Origin: Cecembia rubra
GTDB taxonomy: Bacteria > Bacteroidota > Bacteroidia > Cytophagales > Cyclobacteriaceae
NCBI RefSeq assembly: GCF_003014575.1
Contig: NZ_PYGF01000006.1
Coordinates: 1-64,000 of the forward strand
DNA length: 64,000 bases
Direction: 5' to 3'
This document shows positions 35,133 to 45,267 of the stretch, piece after piece. The position numbers were made by a program, and so were the translations under genes. The notes beneath the pieces are model-generated. The model searched no databases, was not told where the DNA came from, and saw only the letters and a program-made list of their open reading frames with translations. Positions within the stretch are counted from its first letter, which is position 1; every line of letters starts with the position of its first letter.

Positions 35133-37562
35133 ATGAGGTTCATCTTTACAACTTGGCTCCTTTTATTATTGATATGTTTTCAGGCTCAGGCACAAAAGAA
35201 TACTTTATCAGGTAATATTGTTGATGAAAAGCAACAGCCTGTGGTTGGAGCTTCTGTTTATTTACAGGGAACAGTAAGGGGAGTTCAGACGGATGCATTC
35301 GGAAACTTTATCCTTAAGGATTTTCCAAAAGGAGAATATGTATTGAGGGTAAGTATGGTTGGATTCAAAGATGCATCAAGGTCTTTTACAATAGGAGATA
35401 GGGAGGCCAAGGAAGTGAATTTAGTCCTCGAGGAGGATTTGTTATTGTTAGATGCTTTTGAGTTTTCGGTAAGCAGAGGTATAATGGGGCAAGAAAAAAT
35501 GCCAGAGGTAGATAACTTCAGAGTCAATGCCGCCAGAAAAAACGAGGTGATCCGGGTCGGAGAAATCAATGCAAACCTCGCTATGAATAATAGCAGGCAG
35601 ATTTTTGGACGTACACCAGGTATTTCAATCTGGGAAAATGATGGTTCAGGTATTCAATTGGGTGTTGCTTCCAGAGGATTGAGCCCGAATCGTTCCTGGG
35701 AATTCAATGTCCGTATGAACGGCTATGACGTAACTCCGGACCCCATGGGATATCCTGAAGCCTATTTCACCCCTCCTATGGAAGTGGTAGAGCAGATTGA
35801 GATCGTAAGAGGAGCTTCTTCGTTGCAATATGGCCCTCAGTTTGGTGGATTGATGAATTTCGTGATGAGAAAGCCGGACAAGTCCAAAAGGTTCACTTTC
35901 GAGACACTGAATACAGTAGGAAACAATGGCCTTTTCAGTACATTCAATTACCTGGGCGGTACTGAAGGTAAGTGGAATTATACTGCATACTATCAAAAAA
36001 GAATAGGTAATGGATGGAGAGAAAACGGTTATTTCAATACAGACCATGCCCATGTTGAAGTAAACTATGCTGCCAGCAACAAGCTCAAATTGGGTCTGGA
36101 GATGACTTACATGACTACAGAAAGTCAACAGCCTGGTGGACTTACCGATGAGCAGTTTGCCCAAGATCCAAGACAAAGTACCAGAGGAAGGAACTGGTTC
36201 AGTACACCTTGGTTTGTCCCGGCACTTACCGCTGAATACATCGTTTCGGAAAACACCAAATTTAGCTTGAAGACTTTTGGAACTTTTGCTGAAAGGAGTT
36301 CTGTAGGATTCATGAGACCGATCAATCAAGAAGATGATTTGGGCAATCGTCAATTGGACAGGGATTTTTATAATACCTATGGCTCAGAACTGAGAATGAT
36401 TACCGATTATCAGCTCTTTGGTAAAAAGCAGACTTTGGCATCAGGTTTACGATATTTTAATGGATTGATTGACCGTAAGCAGAATGGTCAGGGAGATTCA
36501 GGAAACCGAATGAATTTTGATTTGATCGAAGGAGGGGTTTACAATAGGGACCTTGATTTCAGGAATATCAATTATGCTGCTTTTGCTGAAAATATTTTCA
36601 GAATTTCAGATAAACTTTTGGCTACAGCCGGTGTCCGTGTAGAAAGCATCTATTCCAATATGGAAGGCAGGTTCAATATTGTCAATGGACAAGAAGTACT
36701 GCTCAGCCCTCAATCCAGAACCAGGAATTTTCTCCTCTTTGGCTTAGGTTCTGAATATAAGCTGACAAAAACCACGGAATTTTATACCAATTTCTCACAG
36801 GCTTACAGACCTGTTTTGATCTCTGACCTAACCCCTCCCGCAACTACTGATATCATAGATGAAAATCTCCAGGATTCAAGAGGATATAATTTTGATTTTG
36901 GGTATAGAGGAAGTTTAGGTAGTTATCTGAAATTTGATGCGAGTTATTTCTACCTCAACTATGCAGATAGAATTGGTACAATTGCTCAGCTTAATCCCAA
37001 TGGAACAATCTATCAGTTTAGGACCAATTTAGGGAATTCTGTGAGCCAGGGATTTGAAGGATATGTTGAATTTGATCCGATTACCGCATTTCTGAAAAGC
37101 TCCAGATTTGGATATATCCACTTGTTTGCCTCATTGGCAATAGTTGATGCACGGTATGGGGATTTTATGACTACTACTGTAGTGGATGGTCAGATCAGGG
37201 AAGGAAATCTCAATGGTAACAGAGTTGAAAATGCACCTAGAAAAATCAACCGCTATGGTATTACATACCAATTGAAGAACTTTTCGGTTACATGGCAGTT
37301 GAGTGATATAGGAGAGGCTTTTGCTGATGCATCAAATACTGTATCACCAAATGCAGCTGCTACAGTTGGACTGATTCCCGCATATCAAGTTCAGGACCTC
37401 TCCGGTTCAGCAACCTTTAAGAAAAGGTATATCTTAAGAGGAGGTATCAATAACCTGACCAATGAAATGTATTTCACAAGAAGGGCAGGAGGCTATCCTG
37501 GGCCGGGCATCATGCCGGCAGATGGTAGGACTTTCTACCTCACGTTCGGTTTGAAACTATAA
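35133..37562 (+). CDS. FecA-like TonB-dependent receptor
   Basis: The 809-residue outer-membrane receptor has a signal peptide (WLLLLLICFQAQAQ), a carboxypeptidase-regulatory-like domain (LSGNIVDEKQQPVVGASVYL) and a plug. The plug contains QIFGRTPGISIWENDG and VVEQIEIVRGASSLQYGPQF, of the FecA/iron-dicitrate kind. A long barrel ends GRTFYLTFGLKL. Upstream palindromes of the TTTAGA-N5-TCTAAA kind suggest metal control, so ferric-chelate or manganese uptake is a reasonable inference. No SusD-like lipoprotein follows, which argues against glycan import. A terminator lies just after the stop. Confidence 0.88.
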   Translation: MRFIFTTWLLLLLICFQAQAQKNTLSGNIVDEKQQPVVGASVYLQGTVRGVQTDAFGNFILKDFPKGEYVLRVSMVGFKDASRSFTIGDREAKEVNLVLEEDLLLLDAFEFSVSRGIMGQEKMPEVDNFRVNAARKNEVIRVGEINANLAMNNSRQIFGRTPGISIWENDGSGIQLGVASRGLSPNRSWEFNVRMNGYDVTPDPMGYPEAYFTPPMEVVEQIEIVRGASSLQYGPQFGGLMNFVMRKPDKSKRFTFETLNTVGNNGLFSTFNYLGGTEGKWNYTAYYQKRIGNGWRENGYFNTDHAHVEVNYAASNKLKLGLEMTYMTTESQQPGGLTDEQFAQDPRQSTRGRNWFSTPWFVPALTAEYIVSENTKFSLKTFGTFAERSSVGFMRPINQEDDLGNRQLDRDFYNTYGSELRMITDYQLFGKKQTLASGLRYFNGLIDRKQNGQGDSGNRMNFDLIEGGVYNRDLDFRNINYAAFAENIFRISDKLLATAGVRVESIYSNMEGRFNIVNGQEVLLSPQSRTRNFLLFGLGSEYKLTKTTEFYTNFSQAYRPVLISDLTPPATTDIIDENLQDSRGYNFDFGYRGSLGSYLKFDASYFYLNYADRIGTIAQLNPNGTIYQFRTNLGNSVSQGFEGYVEFDPITAFLKSSRFGYIHLFASLAIVDARYGDFMTTTVVDGQIREGNLNGNRVENAPRKINRYGITYQLKNFSVTWQLSDIGEAFADASNTVSPNAAATVGLIPAYQVQDLSGSATFKKRYILRGGINNLTNEMYFTRRAGGYPGPGIMPADGRTFYLTFGLKL

Positions 37563-37587
37563 CAAGAATATGGTAAATCTATTTAAG

Positions 37588-37619
37588 AGGCTGTTCCAAA
37601 TCGGAATGGCCTTTTTTTT
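37588..37619 (+). terminator. Terminator of the FecA-like receptor
   Basis: The stem AGGCTGTTCC/GGAATGGCCT (two G-T wobbles) is followed by eight T. It begins 26 bases after the stop. It is related in sequence to the terminator at 4121-4155. Confidence 0.85.
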
Positions 37620-37840
37620 ACCAAAGGCATGATTCAATAGATATAGTGCAAATCACAAGCCTTTTATTTGAGTTTGAAAAATCCTGTTAAAATGAAATTT
37701 TCCAGTATGGATTTAGAATAGAATAAATAATTTGTTTTAGAATTTTTTTAATCGATTTAATTTTGTCAATAGTTCAAATTTAGTAATATTTACATGATCT
37801 CACCCATTCGATTGCCCCTACTTAATCATCCAATAAAACA

Positions 37841-40800
37841 ATGTCAATTATTAAAAACCCAATTTGGCAGTTTTTCATAGTCTTTGCATTCTTAGTATTA
37901 TTCTTTCAAGGATGTAAGCAAAATCAGCTCCATCATGATAGGAAGAATTTGGAAAATGCCTTAAAATCTTTCGAGTTAGAGGAGGGGTTCCAAATTGAAC
38001 TCATAGCAGGTGAACCCTTAATATCTGATCCAGTTGATATGGAAATTGATGAATTTGGGCGCCTCTATGTTGTGGAAATGCACGGATATCCTCTTGATCT
38101 AAGCGGTAGCGGGAGAGTTAAATTATTGTCTGACACCAATGGGGATGGGGTTATGGACAAATCTGTTGTCTTTGCAGATAACTTAAGGTTACCTACAGGA
38201 ATAATGCGATGGAAAAAAGGGATTTTGGTCACAGATCCACCGGATGTACTTTACTTAGAGGATAGCGATGGAGATGGGAAAGCAGATATCAGGGAAACCT
38301 TATTGACGGGATTTGCATTATCCAATCCCCAGCATAATGTCAATAGTCCAAGACTTGGATTGGATAATTGGATTTATCTTGGACATGAACCGGCTGTATC
38401 TACTTCACAATATGTAGAGGAGTTTGGAGATAGGGGATCTGAAATATTTTTTCCAAAGCAACCAAATGGTCCCCGCTTACCCCAAAATGCCGGGGGAAGA
38501 AGTGTCAGGTTCAGGCCAGATGTTTTTAATCTGGAAGTATTGGCCAGCAGAACCCAATTCGGTCACACTTTCGACCCTTGGGGACGCCGGTTTGTGGTGA
38601 ACAACAATAACCATATCATCCATGATGTGATGGCTGCCAGGTATCTGGACCGTAACCCTTATCTGGTAGTTCCCTCTAGCACGGAGTCAGTTTCAGACCA
38701 TGGTAATGCAGCCAAAGTTTTTCCGATTACTATCAATCCAGAACATCAATTACTGACCGATGTAGGAGTTATGACATCTGCATGCGGGATTACAGCGTAT
38801 TTGGGGTCTGCATTTCCTGCAGTTTACAATAATGCGGTTTTTGTGGCAGAACCTGTCAGTAACCTTATCCATATTGATTTCATTGCGGAATACAAATCAA
38901 CCTTTATAGCTAGCAGACAGCATGAGGAAAGGGAATTCCTTGCTTCAACTGATGCATGGTTCAGACCTGTGAATATGTATATCGGGCCTGATGGCGCATT
39001 GTATGTGGTTGATTATTACAGACAAATTATTGAACATCCTGAATGGATGGCAGAAGATGTGGTCAAATCCGGAGCCCTTTATAATGGCACTGATCAAGGT
39101 AGAATTTATCGGATTACTCCTAAAGGTTCAAAATCATTGGATTGGTCTGATAATATTGATTTGGGTAATTTATCAAATGGGCAACTGGCCCAGAAATTAA
39201 ACGATCCAAATATTTGGTGGAGACGAAATGCCCAAAGGTTGTTGCTGGATAGAAATCCTGAAAATATACCTGAAGAATTGCTCCAACTGGCCAAGGAAAC
39301 TCATTCTCCTTTAGGAAGAGTCCATGCCCTTTGGACATTGGAGGGCTTAGGTAAGATTTCTCAGGATTTGATTTCCAATGCTCTTTCTGACCCTGAACCT
39401 GGCGTTAGGGAAAATGCCATTAAAATCGCCGAACTTCATCTGGATGAATTTCAAGGATTGATCAATGACTTGGTAAAGCTTCAGCAAGACGGTCATCCTA
39501 AGGTAAGGTTTCAATTATTGTGTTCCCTGGGTAATGTCAATAGCCCCATTGCCATTAGGACTAGAAATGAATTGCTTTTTGGCAATTTGGATGACCCTTG
39601 GATGCAGGTTGCCGCCCTTTCTGCTCCATTTCAGGATAATCAAAAACTCATCAACGAAGTGTTGGCCAATTATGATGGCCAAAATCCAAATTATGCAACT
39701 TTACTTCAGCGCTTAAGTTCGATGGTAGGTGCCAGTCAGGATTATGAAACGATAGAAGGGTTAATAATTAAAGGTACGGGTGCAAATTCCTCTAATCGGA
39801 ATTCCTGGCAGGCGCCCCTTTTGCAGGGATTAGCCATGGGCTTGGAAAGTAAGAAACTCCAAAAGGGAACTTTTCATTCTTTCGAAAAACTGTTGGCAAC
39901 AGCCAATATTGACCATCCATCCATAGAAGTAAAACAGGCTGCTTTTCAGTTTTTGCAGGTTATTGGATTATCTGATAGCCCAAGATCCAAGGAATTGATG
40001 ATGGGAGCCAAAGCAATTGCATCATCAAATAATTATTCAAAGGAGGAAAGGGTAAATGCCATCAATATCCTTTCACTTCAGAATCCCGCTTCCTTTGAAA
40101 TAATACTCAAAGATCTGATCAAACCTTCAGAGCCCAATGAGATTCAGGTAGCAGCTATAAGAACCCTAAGTAAGATTCCAGGAATTGGTATTTCCCAGTT
40201 TATTGTATCTAAATGGCCCACTTTGACCCCTGAAATCAGGGAGGAATGTTTAAGGGCAATGATGCTTAATGACACAAGAATTACCTTGCTTCTGGACGCC
40301 ATTGAAAAAGGAGAAATCCAGCCAAATTCATTGGGATGGGAGAGGAGTGTCCGACTGATGAACCACTCTGAAGAAGCTATCAGGAGCCGTGCCAGGAGCC
40401 TTATCAACAAAACTGAAGAAAGTGGGGAAGAATCTTTAAAGGAATATCAGCAAGTCCTTGCATTGGATGGCTCTGCGGTAAAAGGCAAAAAGGTGTATGA
40501 AACCAACTGTGCTGTCTGCCATAAAATGGGGCAGGATTTGGGTTTGTCTTTCGGGCCTGATTTGGCTACATTAAGAAACAGAAGGCCGGAAAATATTTTG
40601 AGTGATATCATTTTACCTGGCTTATCCATTGCTGATGGGTTTGATCTCTGGATGGCAGAACTGAATAATGGTGAGAAATTCCAGGGCATAGTAGCTTCTG
40701 AAACTCCAAGTGCCCTCTTGTTTCGTCAGGCTGGAGGCCAGGAAAAAAGAATTTCACGGCAGGACATCAAATCATTAAAAGTACTGAATTATTCTGCCAT

Positions 40801-40876
40801 GCCTTCCGGGCTTGAAAATAACATCAGTAAGCAGGAAATGGCAGATTTAATTGCATTTATCAAAAAAGGAAAATAA
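37841..40876 (+). CDS. PVC-type haem-binding lipoprotein: membrane-bound dehydrogenase beta-propeller, HEAT repeats and cytochrome c
   Basis: The 1011-residue lipoprotein (lipobox FFQGC, C25) has an N-terminal beta-propeller of the putative membrane-bound dehydrogenase class (GFQIELIAGEPLISDPVDM, DEFGRLYVVEMHGY, residues about 45-420). An alpha-helical HEAT-like middle follows (about 430-850). The C-terminal cytochrome c domain carries TNCAVCHKMG as the haem c site. Such proteins are abundant in Planctomycetes/Verrucomicrobia and in Bacteroidota that degrade complex carbohydrates. A periplasmic oxidoreductase of sugars passing electrons to its own haem is likely but unproven. A polysaccharide deacetylase starts 9 bases later, an operon. 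Confidence 0.88.
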   Translation: MSIIKNPIWQFFIVFAFLVLFFQGCKQNQLHHDRKNLENALKSFELEEGFQIELIAGEPLISDPVDMEIDEFGRLYVVEMHGYPLDLSGSGRVKLLSDTNGDGVMDKSVVFADNLRLPTGIMRWKKGILVTDPPDVLYLEDSDGDGKADIRETLLTGFALSNPQHNVNSPRLGLDNWIYLGHEPAVSTSQYVEEFGDRGSEIFFPKQPNGPRLPQNAGGRSVRFRPDVFNLEVLASRTQFGHTFDPWGRRFVVNNNNHIIHDVMAARYLDRNPYLVVPSSTESVSDHGNAAKVFPITINPEHQLLTDVGVMTSACGITAYLGSAFPAVYNNAVFVAEPVSNLIHIDFIAEYKSTFIASRQHEEREFLASTDAWFRPVNMYIGPDGALYVVDYYRQIIEHPEWMAEDVVKSGALYNGTDQGRIYRITPKGSKSLDWSDNIDLGNLSNGQLAQKLNDPNIWWRRNAQRLLLDRNPENIPEELLQLAKETHSPLGRVHALWTLEGLGKISQDLISNALSDPEPGVRENAIKIAELHLDEFQGLINDLVKLQQDGHPKVRFQLLCSLGNVNSPIAIRTRNELLFGNLDDPWMQVAALSAPFQDNQKLINEVLANYDGQNPNYATLLQRLSSMVGASQDYETIEGLIIKGTGANSSNRNSWQAPLLQGLAMGLESKKLQKGTFHSFEKLLATANIDHPSIEVKQAAFQFLQVIGLSDSPRSKELMMGAKAIASSNNYSKEERVNAINILSLQNPASFEIILKDLIKPSEPNEIQVAAIRTLSKIPGIGISQFIVSKWPTLTPEIREECLRAMMLNDTRITLLLDAIEKGEIQPNSLGWERSVRLMNHSEEAIRSRARSLINKTEESGEESLKEYQQVLALDGSAVKGKKVYETNCAVCHKMGQDLGLSFGPDLATLRNRRPENILSDIILPGLSIADGFDLWMAELNNGEKFQGIVASETPSALLFRQAGGQEKRISRQDIKSLKVLNYSAMPSGLENNISKQEMADLIAFIKKGK

Positions 40877-40885
40877 AAATATTCT

Positions 40886-42136
40886 ATGAAACAGATAAAA
40901 AAAGGTCTTCAGATCCTGTTTGCACTAGGAATTCTATGTGTAGCTAACATTTTCCATTTGGAGGCACAAACTTCTAAATTCCCTTGGCCGGAAGGTAAAA
41001 AAATGGCATTGAGTTTAAGTTTTGACGATGCCAGAAAAAGTAATCTAGAATTAGGAATTCCATTATTGAATAATTATGGTATAAAAGCTACATTTTTTGT
41101 ACTTCCGTCAGCAGTGCAGGCTAATATCGGTGCTTGGAAAGAGGCGATAGCAGCTGGCCATGAAATCGGAAACCATTCAATAATCCATCCCTGTAGTGGG
41201 AATTTTCCATGGGCAAGGGATAAGGCAATTGAGAATTATACTTTGGACAGGATGCAAAATGAGTTAATTCTTGCAAATGAACAGATACGGGATTTATTGG
41301 GAGTGACTCCCTTGGTTTACGCTTATCCTTGTGGTCAGACTTTTGTCGGAAAAGGGGAATTTACACAAAGCCTTGTTCCAATGGTTTCATCCATGTTTTT
41401 GGCGGGTAGGGGAGCTGGAAATGAAGTCGCTTCAGATCCTTTTTTTGTAGATTTGGCACAGGTGACAGGAATGGGAATGGATGAGAAAAGTTTTAAGGAT
41501 ATACTTCCTTTGATTGAGTCAGCTCAAAAGAATGGTCAATGGCTTGTTTTGGTTGGGCATGATACCAAGGAATCCGGAAGTCAGGCCACCTATTTGAATA
41601 TGTTGAGTGAACTGGGAGCATATATCAACGATCCAGCCAATGGAATTTGGTCTGCACCGATCGGGACTATTGCCCAATATGTAAAAAGCGCAAGGGAAGC
41701 GGTTTCTGATACTGTCAATAACCCTCAATTGGTACGTATTTCTTCCAATGGACAGTTGAGATTAACAGCTGAAAATGGAAAAGGAATCGGTCCTGAAATA
41801 AAGTACATGCCTGATTGGAGGGCTTTTGGTTGGTTTACTTCCAAAGATAAGGTGGTATGGGATGTTGATGTACCTTCAGGTGGTGTTTATGAAGTTTGGC
41901 TGGAATGGTCAGTTTCAGACGAGGAAGCTGGAAAGGAATTTCTTCTCCAAGCCGGTGATCAGTCACTGAAGGGTATCGTAGATAAATCAGGCTCCTGGGA
42001 GACATTCAAGAAAAAATCTATTGGCAAAATCCCTTTGAAATCCGGATATGTCCAAATAGAGTTTAAACCTGCCGTACACTTTGAAGAAGAGGCATTGCTT
42101 GATTTGAAAGAAATTACATTGAAAAAAGTTGATTAA
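40886..42136 (+). CDS. Exported polysaccharide deacetylase with C-terminal carbohydrate-binding-like domain
   Basis: The 416-residue protein starts with a signal peptide (ending HLEAQ). The NodB-type domain has MALSLSFDDARKSN (catalytic Asp and metal Asp), GHEIGNHSIIHP (metal His pair), AYPCGQTF and WLVLVGHDT. These are the carbohydrate esterase 4 motifs that use a divalent metal to remove acetyl groups. Residues about 290-415 form a beta-sandwich resembling CBM6-type modules. It acts in the periplasm or outside on an acetylated glycan. It is cotranscribed with the haem-binding dehydrogenase (9-base gap). Confidence 0.87.
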   Translation: MKQIKKGLQILFALGILCVANIFHLEAQTSKFPWPEGKKMALSLSFDDARKSNLELGIPLLNNYGIKATFFVLPSAVQANIGAWKEAIAAGHEIGNHSIIHPCSGNFPWARDKAIENYTLDRMQNELILANEQIRDLLGVTPLVYAYPCGQTFVGKGEFTQSLVPMVSSMFLAGRGAGNEVASDPFFVDLAQVTGMGMDEKSFKDILPLIESAQKNGQWLVLVGHDTKESGSQATYLNMLSELGAYINDPANGIWSAPIGTIAQYVKSAREAVSDTVNNPQLVRISSNGQLRLTAENGKGIGPEIKYMPDWRAFGWFTSKDKVVWDVDVPSGGVYEVWLEWSVSDEEAGKEFLLQAGDQSLKGIVDKSGSWETFKKKSIGKIPLKSGYVQIEFKPAVHFEEEALLDLKEITLKKVD

Positions 42137-42184
42137 GGGTGCCAAATCCCACTCTGTAAACTTTATTGAAAAGCAAATAAATAA

Positions 42185-42213
42185 GCCCTCCGCCAATGGA
42201 TATGGTGGAGGGC
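42185..42213. terminator. Terminator between converging deacetylase and oxidoreductase genes
   Basis: The stem GCCCTCCGCC/GGTGGAGGGC (one G-T pair) is followed by ATTTTGCTT on the plus strand and TTATTTATT on the minus strand, so it can serve both sides. Confidence 0.8.
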
Positions 42214-42252
42214 ATTTTGCTTGTAGCTTCAGTAAAAAATGGGAGGTGCTGA

Positions 42253-43869
42253 TTAAACTTCATTATTGAGTAATACTGCATCCAAATCCTCACCGGGAAG
42301 TGCGAGGATCTGTTCATTTGCTTCATCCCACTCAATTCTCCTGCCCAATTTATAGGAAAGTCCACCCATATGTGCAGTGATAGCTTCTTCAAATCCTTCT
42401 TGAATTCCGCAGCTGGGAGTTCCCCCATTTCGGATACAGCTTAGCCATTCCCTGATGTGGAGGAATGTAGAGTCTACCCTTTTGCCATCCCGATAGGTCC
42501 AGAGAAGGCCTTTGTCAGCAAAGTACTTAGCGGTGGCAGAGGTGACTGCATCCACGCCATTGGCACTTGGATCGTACTGGTAGATAGGGACTTTTGGGTC
42601 AATTCTTCCTTCTTTGATCATCTCCCGGTATTTAGTAGACCTTGGATCGGCATAAATAGAAAGTGTATTGCCAAGTTCCATGGATGCATCATGTCCCATC
42701 AGGAGGGTGCCCCGGTCGAATTGATTGCCCAAAGTTGCGCTATATACCATGGTCATCCCTTTTTCTTTTCCAGCTTCCTGACTGCCACCCGTTGTAAAAT
42801 CCGGAAATTCCATGTTGATATGCATGACATCCGGAACGTTCCTGCCATCTCTATGGGTGTAAATTCCACCCGAAGCAGTGACATATTTAGGAATACCCAT
42901 TTTTAGGATACAATTGATTCTGTCATAATCATGGGTCAACAAATCTCCTGATAAGCCAGAACCATATGCCCACCATTTTCTCCAGCGGAAGAAATGTTCC
43001 GCATTAAAAGGGATCTTAGGGGCATTTCCCAAAAATTCGTTCCAGTCAATGGTGGCAGTGGAAGCTTCGGGATGGATTTCATATTGCCATGCACCATTGT
43101 CATCATTTCTGTTGGTTGTGGTCATAATCATGGAAATATGTCCCAAAGTGTTTTTGGAGATGGCATCCATAGCAGTAAGGAAACTTTGCGTCTGCCGGTG
43201 CTGGTGTCCCACAGCAAAAACAACATCTGGATTTTTTGTTACTGCATCTCTCAATTCGTATGTCTCCTGTATAGTATGGGTCATAGGTTTTTCGAGATAT
43301 ACATGCACACCTGCTTCTACAGCAGCTTTTGCCATAGGTGCATGCCAATGGTCAGGTGTAGCAATGATCACAGCATCTATTTCACCACTGTTTATTAATT
43401 CCAAATGGCTTTTATACCTTTTGCAGCTATTTCCATTGCTGTTGAAAGAACGAAGGGCTTTTTCCGCTCGGACATCAAAAATGTCACAGATGGCAGTCAA
43501 TTTAACGTTTAGATTTTCCTGGGCTTTGAAATCTTCTAATCTCTTGTCATTTGGATTTTCTAAAGCTGATTTGGCCATATCTTCCAACCATTCATTGGTA
43601 GCAAAACCCAGGGAGCGCATCAATTGCTCCCCTCTGATTCCAAATCCAATAAGACCAACACGCAGGGGCTCCCCGCTCATGGGGCCCGATGCAGGGGGAG
43701 GAGTGGCTTTTATATTCAATTTTTCAAGCAAAAACTCCCTTTCCAGTTTAGCTTTTTCTGTATTGCTTAGACCGGCATACCAAACTGCCCCTATTATTGG
43801 AACACCTGCCAGACTTTTCAATAAATCCCTTCTCGAGAATCCTCTGAATAATTTTTTGTCGTTTGTCAT
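42253..43869 (-). CDS. Exported Gfo/Idh/MocA-family oxidoreductase
   Basis: The protein has 538 residues. The N-terminus GFSRRDLLKSLAGVPIIG is a twin-arginine-like signal, so a folded, cofactor-loaded enzyme is probably exported. The Rossmann domain has RVGLIGFGIRG, AVIIATPDHWHAPMAKAA and VYLEKPMTHTIQET, where the lysine of EKP is the usual catalytic residue. The C-terminal alpha/beta domain follows. Relatives oxidise sugar hydroxyls (often C3) with tightly bound NAD. Exported members in Bacteroidota have been linked to 3-keto-sugar pathways. It lies 12 bases after a DoxX-family gene, the same operon. Confidence 0.88.
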   Translation of the reverse strand: MTNDKKLFRGFSRRDLLKSLAGVPIIGAVWYAGLSNTEKAKLEREFLLEKLNIKATPPPASGPMSGEPLRVGLIGFGIRGEQLMRSLGFATNEWLEDMAKSALENPNDKRLEDFKAQENLNVKLTAICDIFDVRAEKALRSFNSNGNSCKRYKSHLELINSGEIDAVIIATPDHWHAPMAKAAVEAGVHVYLEKPMTHTIQETYELRDAVTKNPDVVFAVGHQHRQTQSFLTAMDAISKNTLGHISMIMTTTNRNDDNGAWQYEIHPEASTATIDWNEFLGNAPKIPFNAEHFFRWRKWWAYGSGLSGDLLTHDYDRINCILKMGIPKYVTASGGIYTHRDGRNVPDVMHINMEFPDFTTGGSQEAGKEKGMTMVYSATLGNQFDRGTLLMGHDASMELGNTLSIYADPRSTKYREMIKEGRIDPKVPIYQYDPSANGVDAVTSATAKYFADKGLLWTYRDGKRVDSTFLHIREWLSCIRNGGTPSCGIQEGFEEAITAHMGGLSYKLGRRIEWDEANEQILALPGEDLDAVLLNNEV

Positions 43870-43881
43870 GATCGTAGAGAA

Positions 43882-44370
43882 TTAGGTAGTGGATGCTTGG
43901 ACATTTTTCTTGGCCCAAAGTCTTTCCAATCCCAAGACTTTGGAAGTTGGGAATAGGAAGATGACCATTAAAGCAGCTGCTTCAATCAAGTTCTTATTGA
44001 TGATCCAATAGCTGCCTTCCGTAATCCCTTGTGGATATCCCGGAAATGGGGGATGGGCAAAGTAATACATCAATAACAAACCTATACCAATGATGCTAAC
44101 CAGCTTGGTCTTATAGCCAAGGATCAATCCTAATCCTACAATCAGTAGTGCCGCAATATTTAGGGTATCTACGATTGAAATCATAGATTCTCCGGCAAGC
44201 CACTGGAAGAAATTTTTCATATAAGTGGCACTGAGTAAATAACCCTTTGCAGTCCATGAAGGACTGTACAGTTTGATAACACCTTCGTAGAGAAAATGCC
44301 AACCTACAAACAAGCGCAAAATTACCAATCCGCTTGTCTGGGCTGTGGTAAGTTTTATGGTTTGGGACAT
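43882..44370 (-). CDS. DoxX-family membrane protein
   Basis: The protein has 162 residues and four hydrophobic segments. The DoxX motif LRLFVGWHFLYEGVIKL lies near the N-terminus, with a LGLILGYKTKLVSIIGIGLLL helix pair further on. DoxX relatives are quinone-linked or redox-associated membrane subunits. With the exported oxidoreductase gene immediately downstream (12 bases), a role in passing electrons from that enzyme into the membrane is an inference. No cofactor ligand is obvious. Confidence 0.85.
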   Translation of the reverse strand: MSQTIKLTTAQTSGLVILRLFVGWHFLYEGVIKLYSPSWTAKGYLLSATYMKNFFQWLAGESMISIVDTLNIAALLIVGLGLILGYKTKLVSIIGIGLLLMYYFAHPPFPGYPQGITEGSYWIINKNLIEAAALMVIFLFPTSKVLGLERLWAKKNVQASTT

Positions 44371-44472
44371 AGCCTAATAGTTTGAATGAACAAACGATAT
44401 TAGGGTCTTTTGCCTAAAAAAATCATGACCTAAATCAGGAAATTTCCTGATAATGAATTGTAATTAAGGATG

Positions 44473-45267
44473 TCAATTGCCCATCTCTTCTAAGATTGCC
44501 AATACCAGTTTGGCGGAGTTAATGGATGCAGGTTCTACAAATTGATTAAAATCTATACGGGCATTGTTATTGGCATTATCACTGAGGCTTCTGATAACGA
44601 TGAAAGGAATATTTAAAGTTTGGCACAAATGCCCTACTGCAGCTCCTTCCATTTCAGTGGCCAAGGCCTCAAATTCTTCATATAGCCAAAATGCTTTTTC
44701 ATTGCTGCTGACAAACATGTCACCTGTTGCGATCACACCTGAAAATACTTTGGGATGCCTTTCTGCAATTGGACCAAAATCTACTTTTCCGGCTGCCATT
44801 AAACATTTTATTAACAGTTTTTTATCTGCATCTACATAAAGATTTTCCAAATGGCCTCCAGTAAGTTTACGGTAAGGAGTCACCGAGAAGCCCGTGGAAT
44901 CAAACTTTCCAAAATCGTGCTGTATGAGTTTTTCCCCTATTACCAAATCCCCTGGAAGGGATTCGGGATGTAATCCTCCCGCTACTCCGGTGAAAATAAG
45001 TGATTCTATTTTGAAATTTTGAGTCAAAACTGCAGTACTGTAAGAAGCATTGACTTTGCCGACTCCAGCTTTAAGAACAACTACTTTTTTACCTTGGAGT
45101 TTCCCAGTAAAAAAATCAATTCCTCCTTTGTTTACCTTTTTCTGTTTTTTCATTTGATCCAAAAGAATAGCTATTTCCTGATCCAAAGCGCCCATGATGG
45201 CAATTTTTTGGGCTTGGGCACTAAGTTGAAGAATCAGAAAGAAATATAATAGCAGTGCTTTTTTCAT
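44473..45267 (-). CDS. 5'-methylthioadenosine/S-adenosylhomocysteine nucleosidase with signal peptide
   Basis: The protein has 264 residues from the ATG at 45267. The PNP_UDP_1 fold shows IAIMGALDQEIAILLDQM, TGVAGGLHPESLPGD, ATEMEGAAVGHLC (substrate-binding Met-Glu) and VIRSLSDNAN (catalytic Asp), as in Pfs/MTAN, which cleaves the N-glycosidic bond to release adenine. Unlike cytoplasmic MTAN it starts with a signal peptide (KKALLLYFFLILQLSAQAQ). It is probably periplasmic. The ATG overlaps the stop of the purine permease gene (ATGA), so translation is coupled. Confidence 0.88.
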   Translation of the reverse strand: MKKALLLYFFLILQLSAQAQKIAIMGALDQEIAILLDQMKKQKKVNKGGIDFFTGKLQGKKVVVLKAGVGKVNASYSTAVLTQNFKIESLIFTGVAGGLHPESLPGDLVIGEKLIQHDFGKFDSTGFSVTPYRKLTGGHLENLYVDADKKLLIKCLMAAGKVDFGPIAERHPKVFSGVIATGDMFVSSNEKAFWLYEEFEALATEMEGAAVGHLCQTLNIPFIVIRSLSDNANNNARIDFNQFVEPASINSAKLVLAILEEMGN

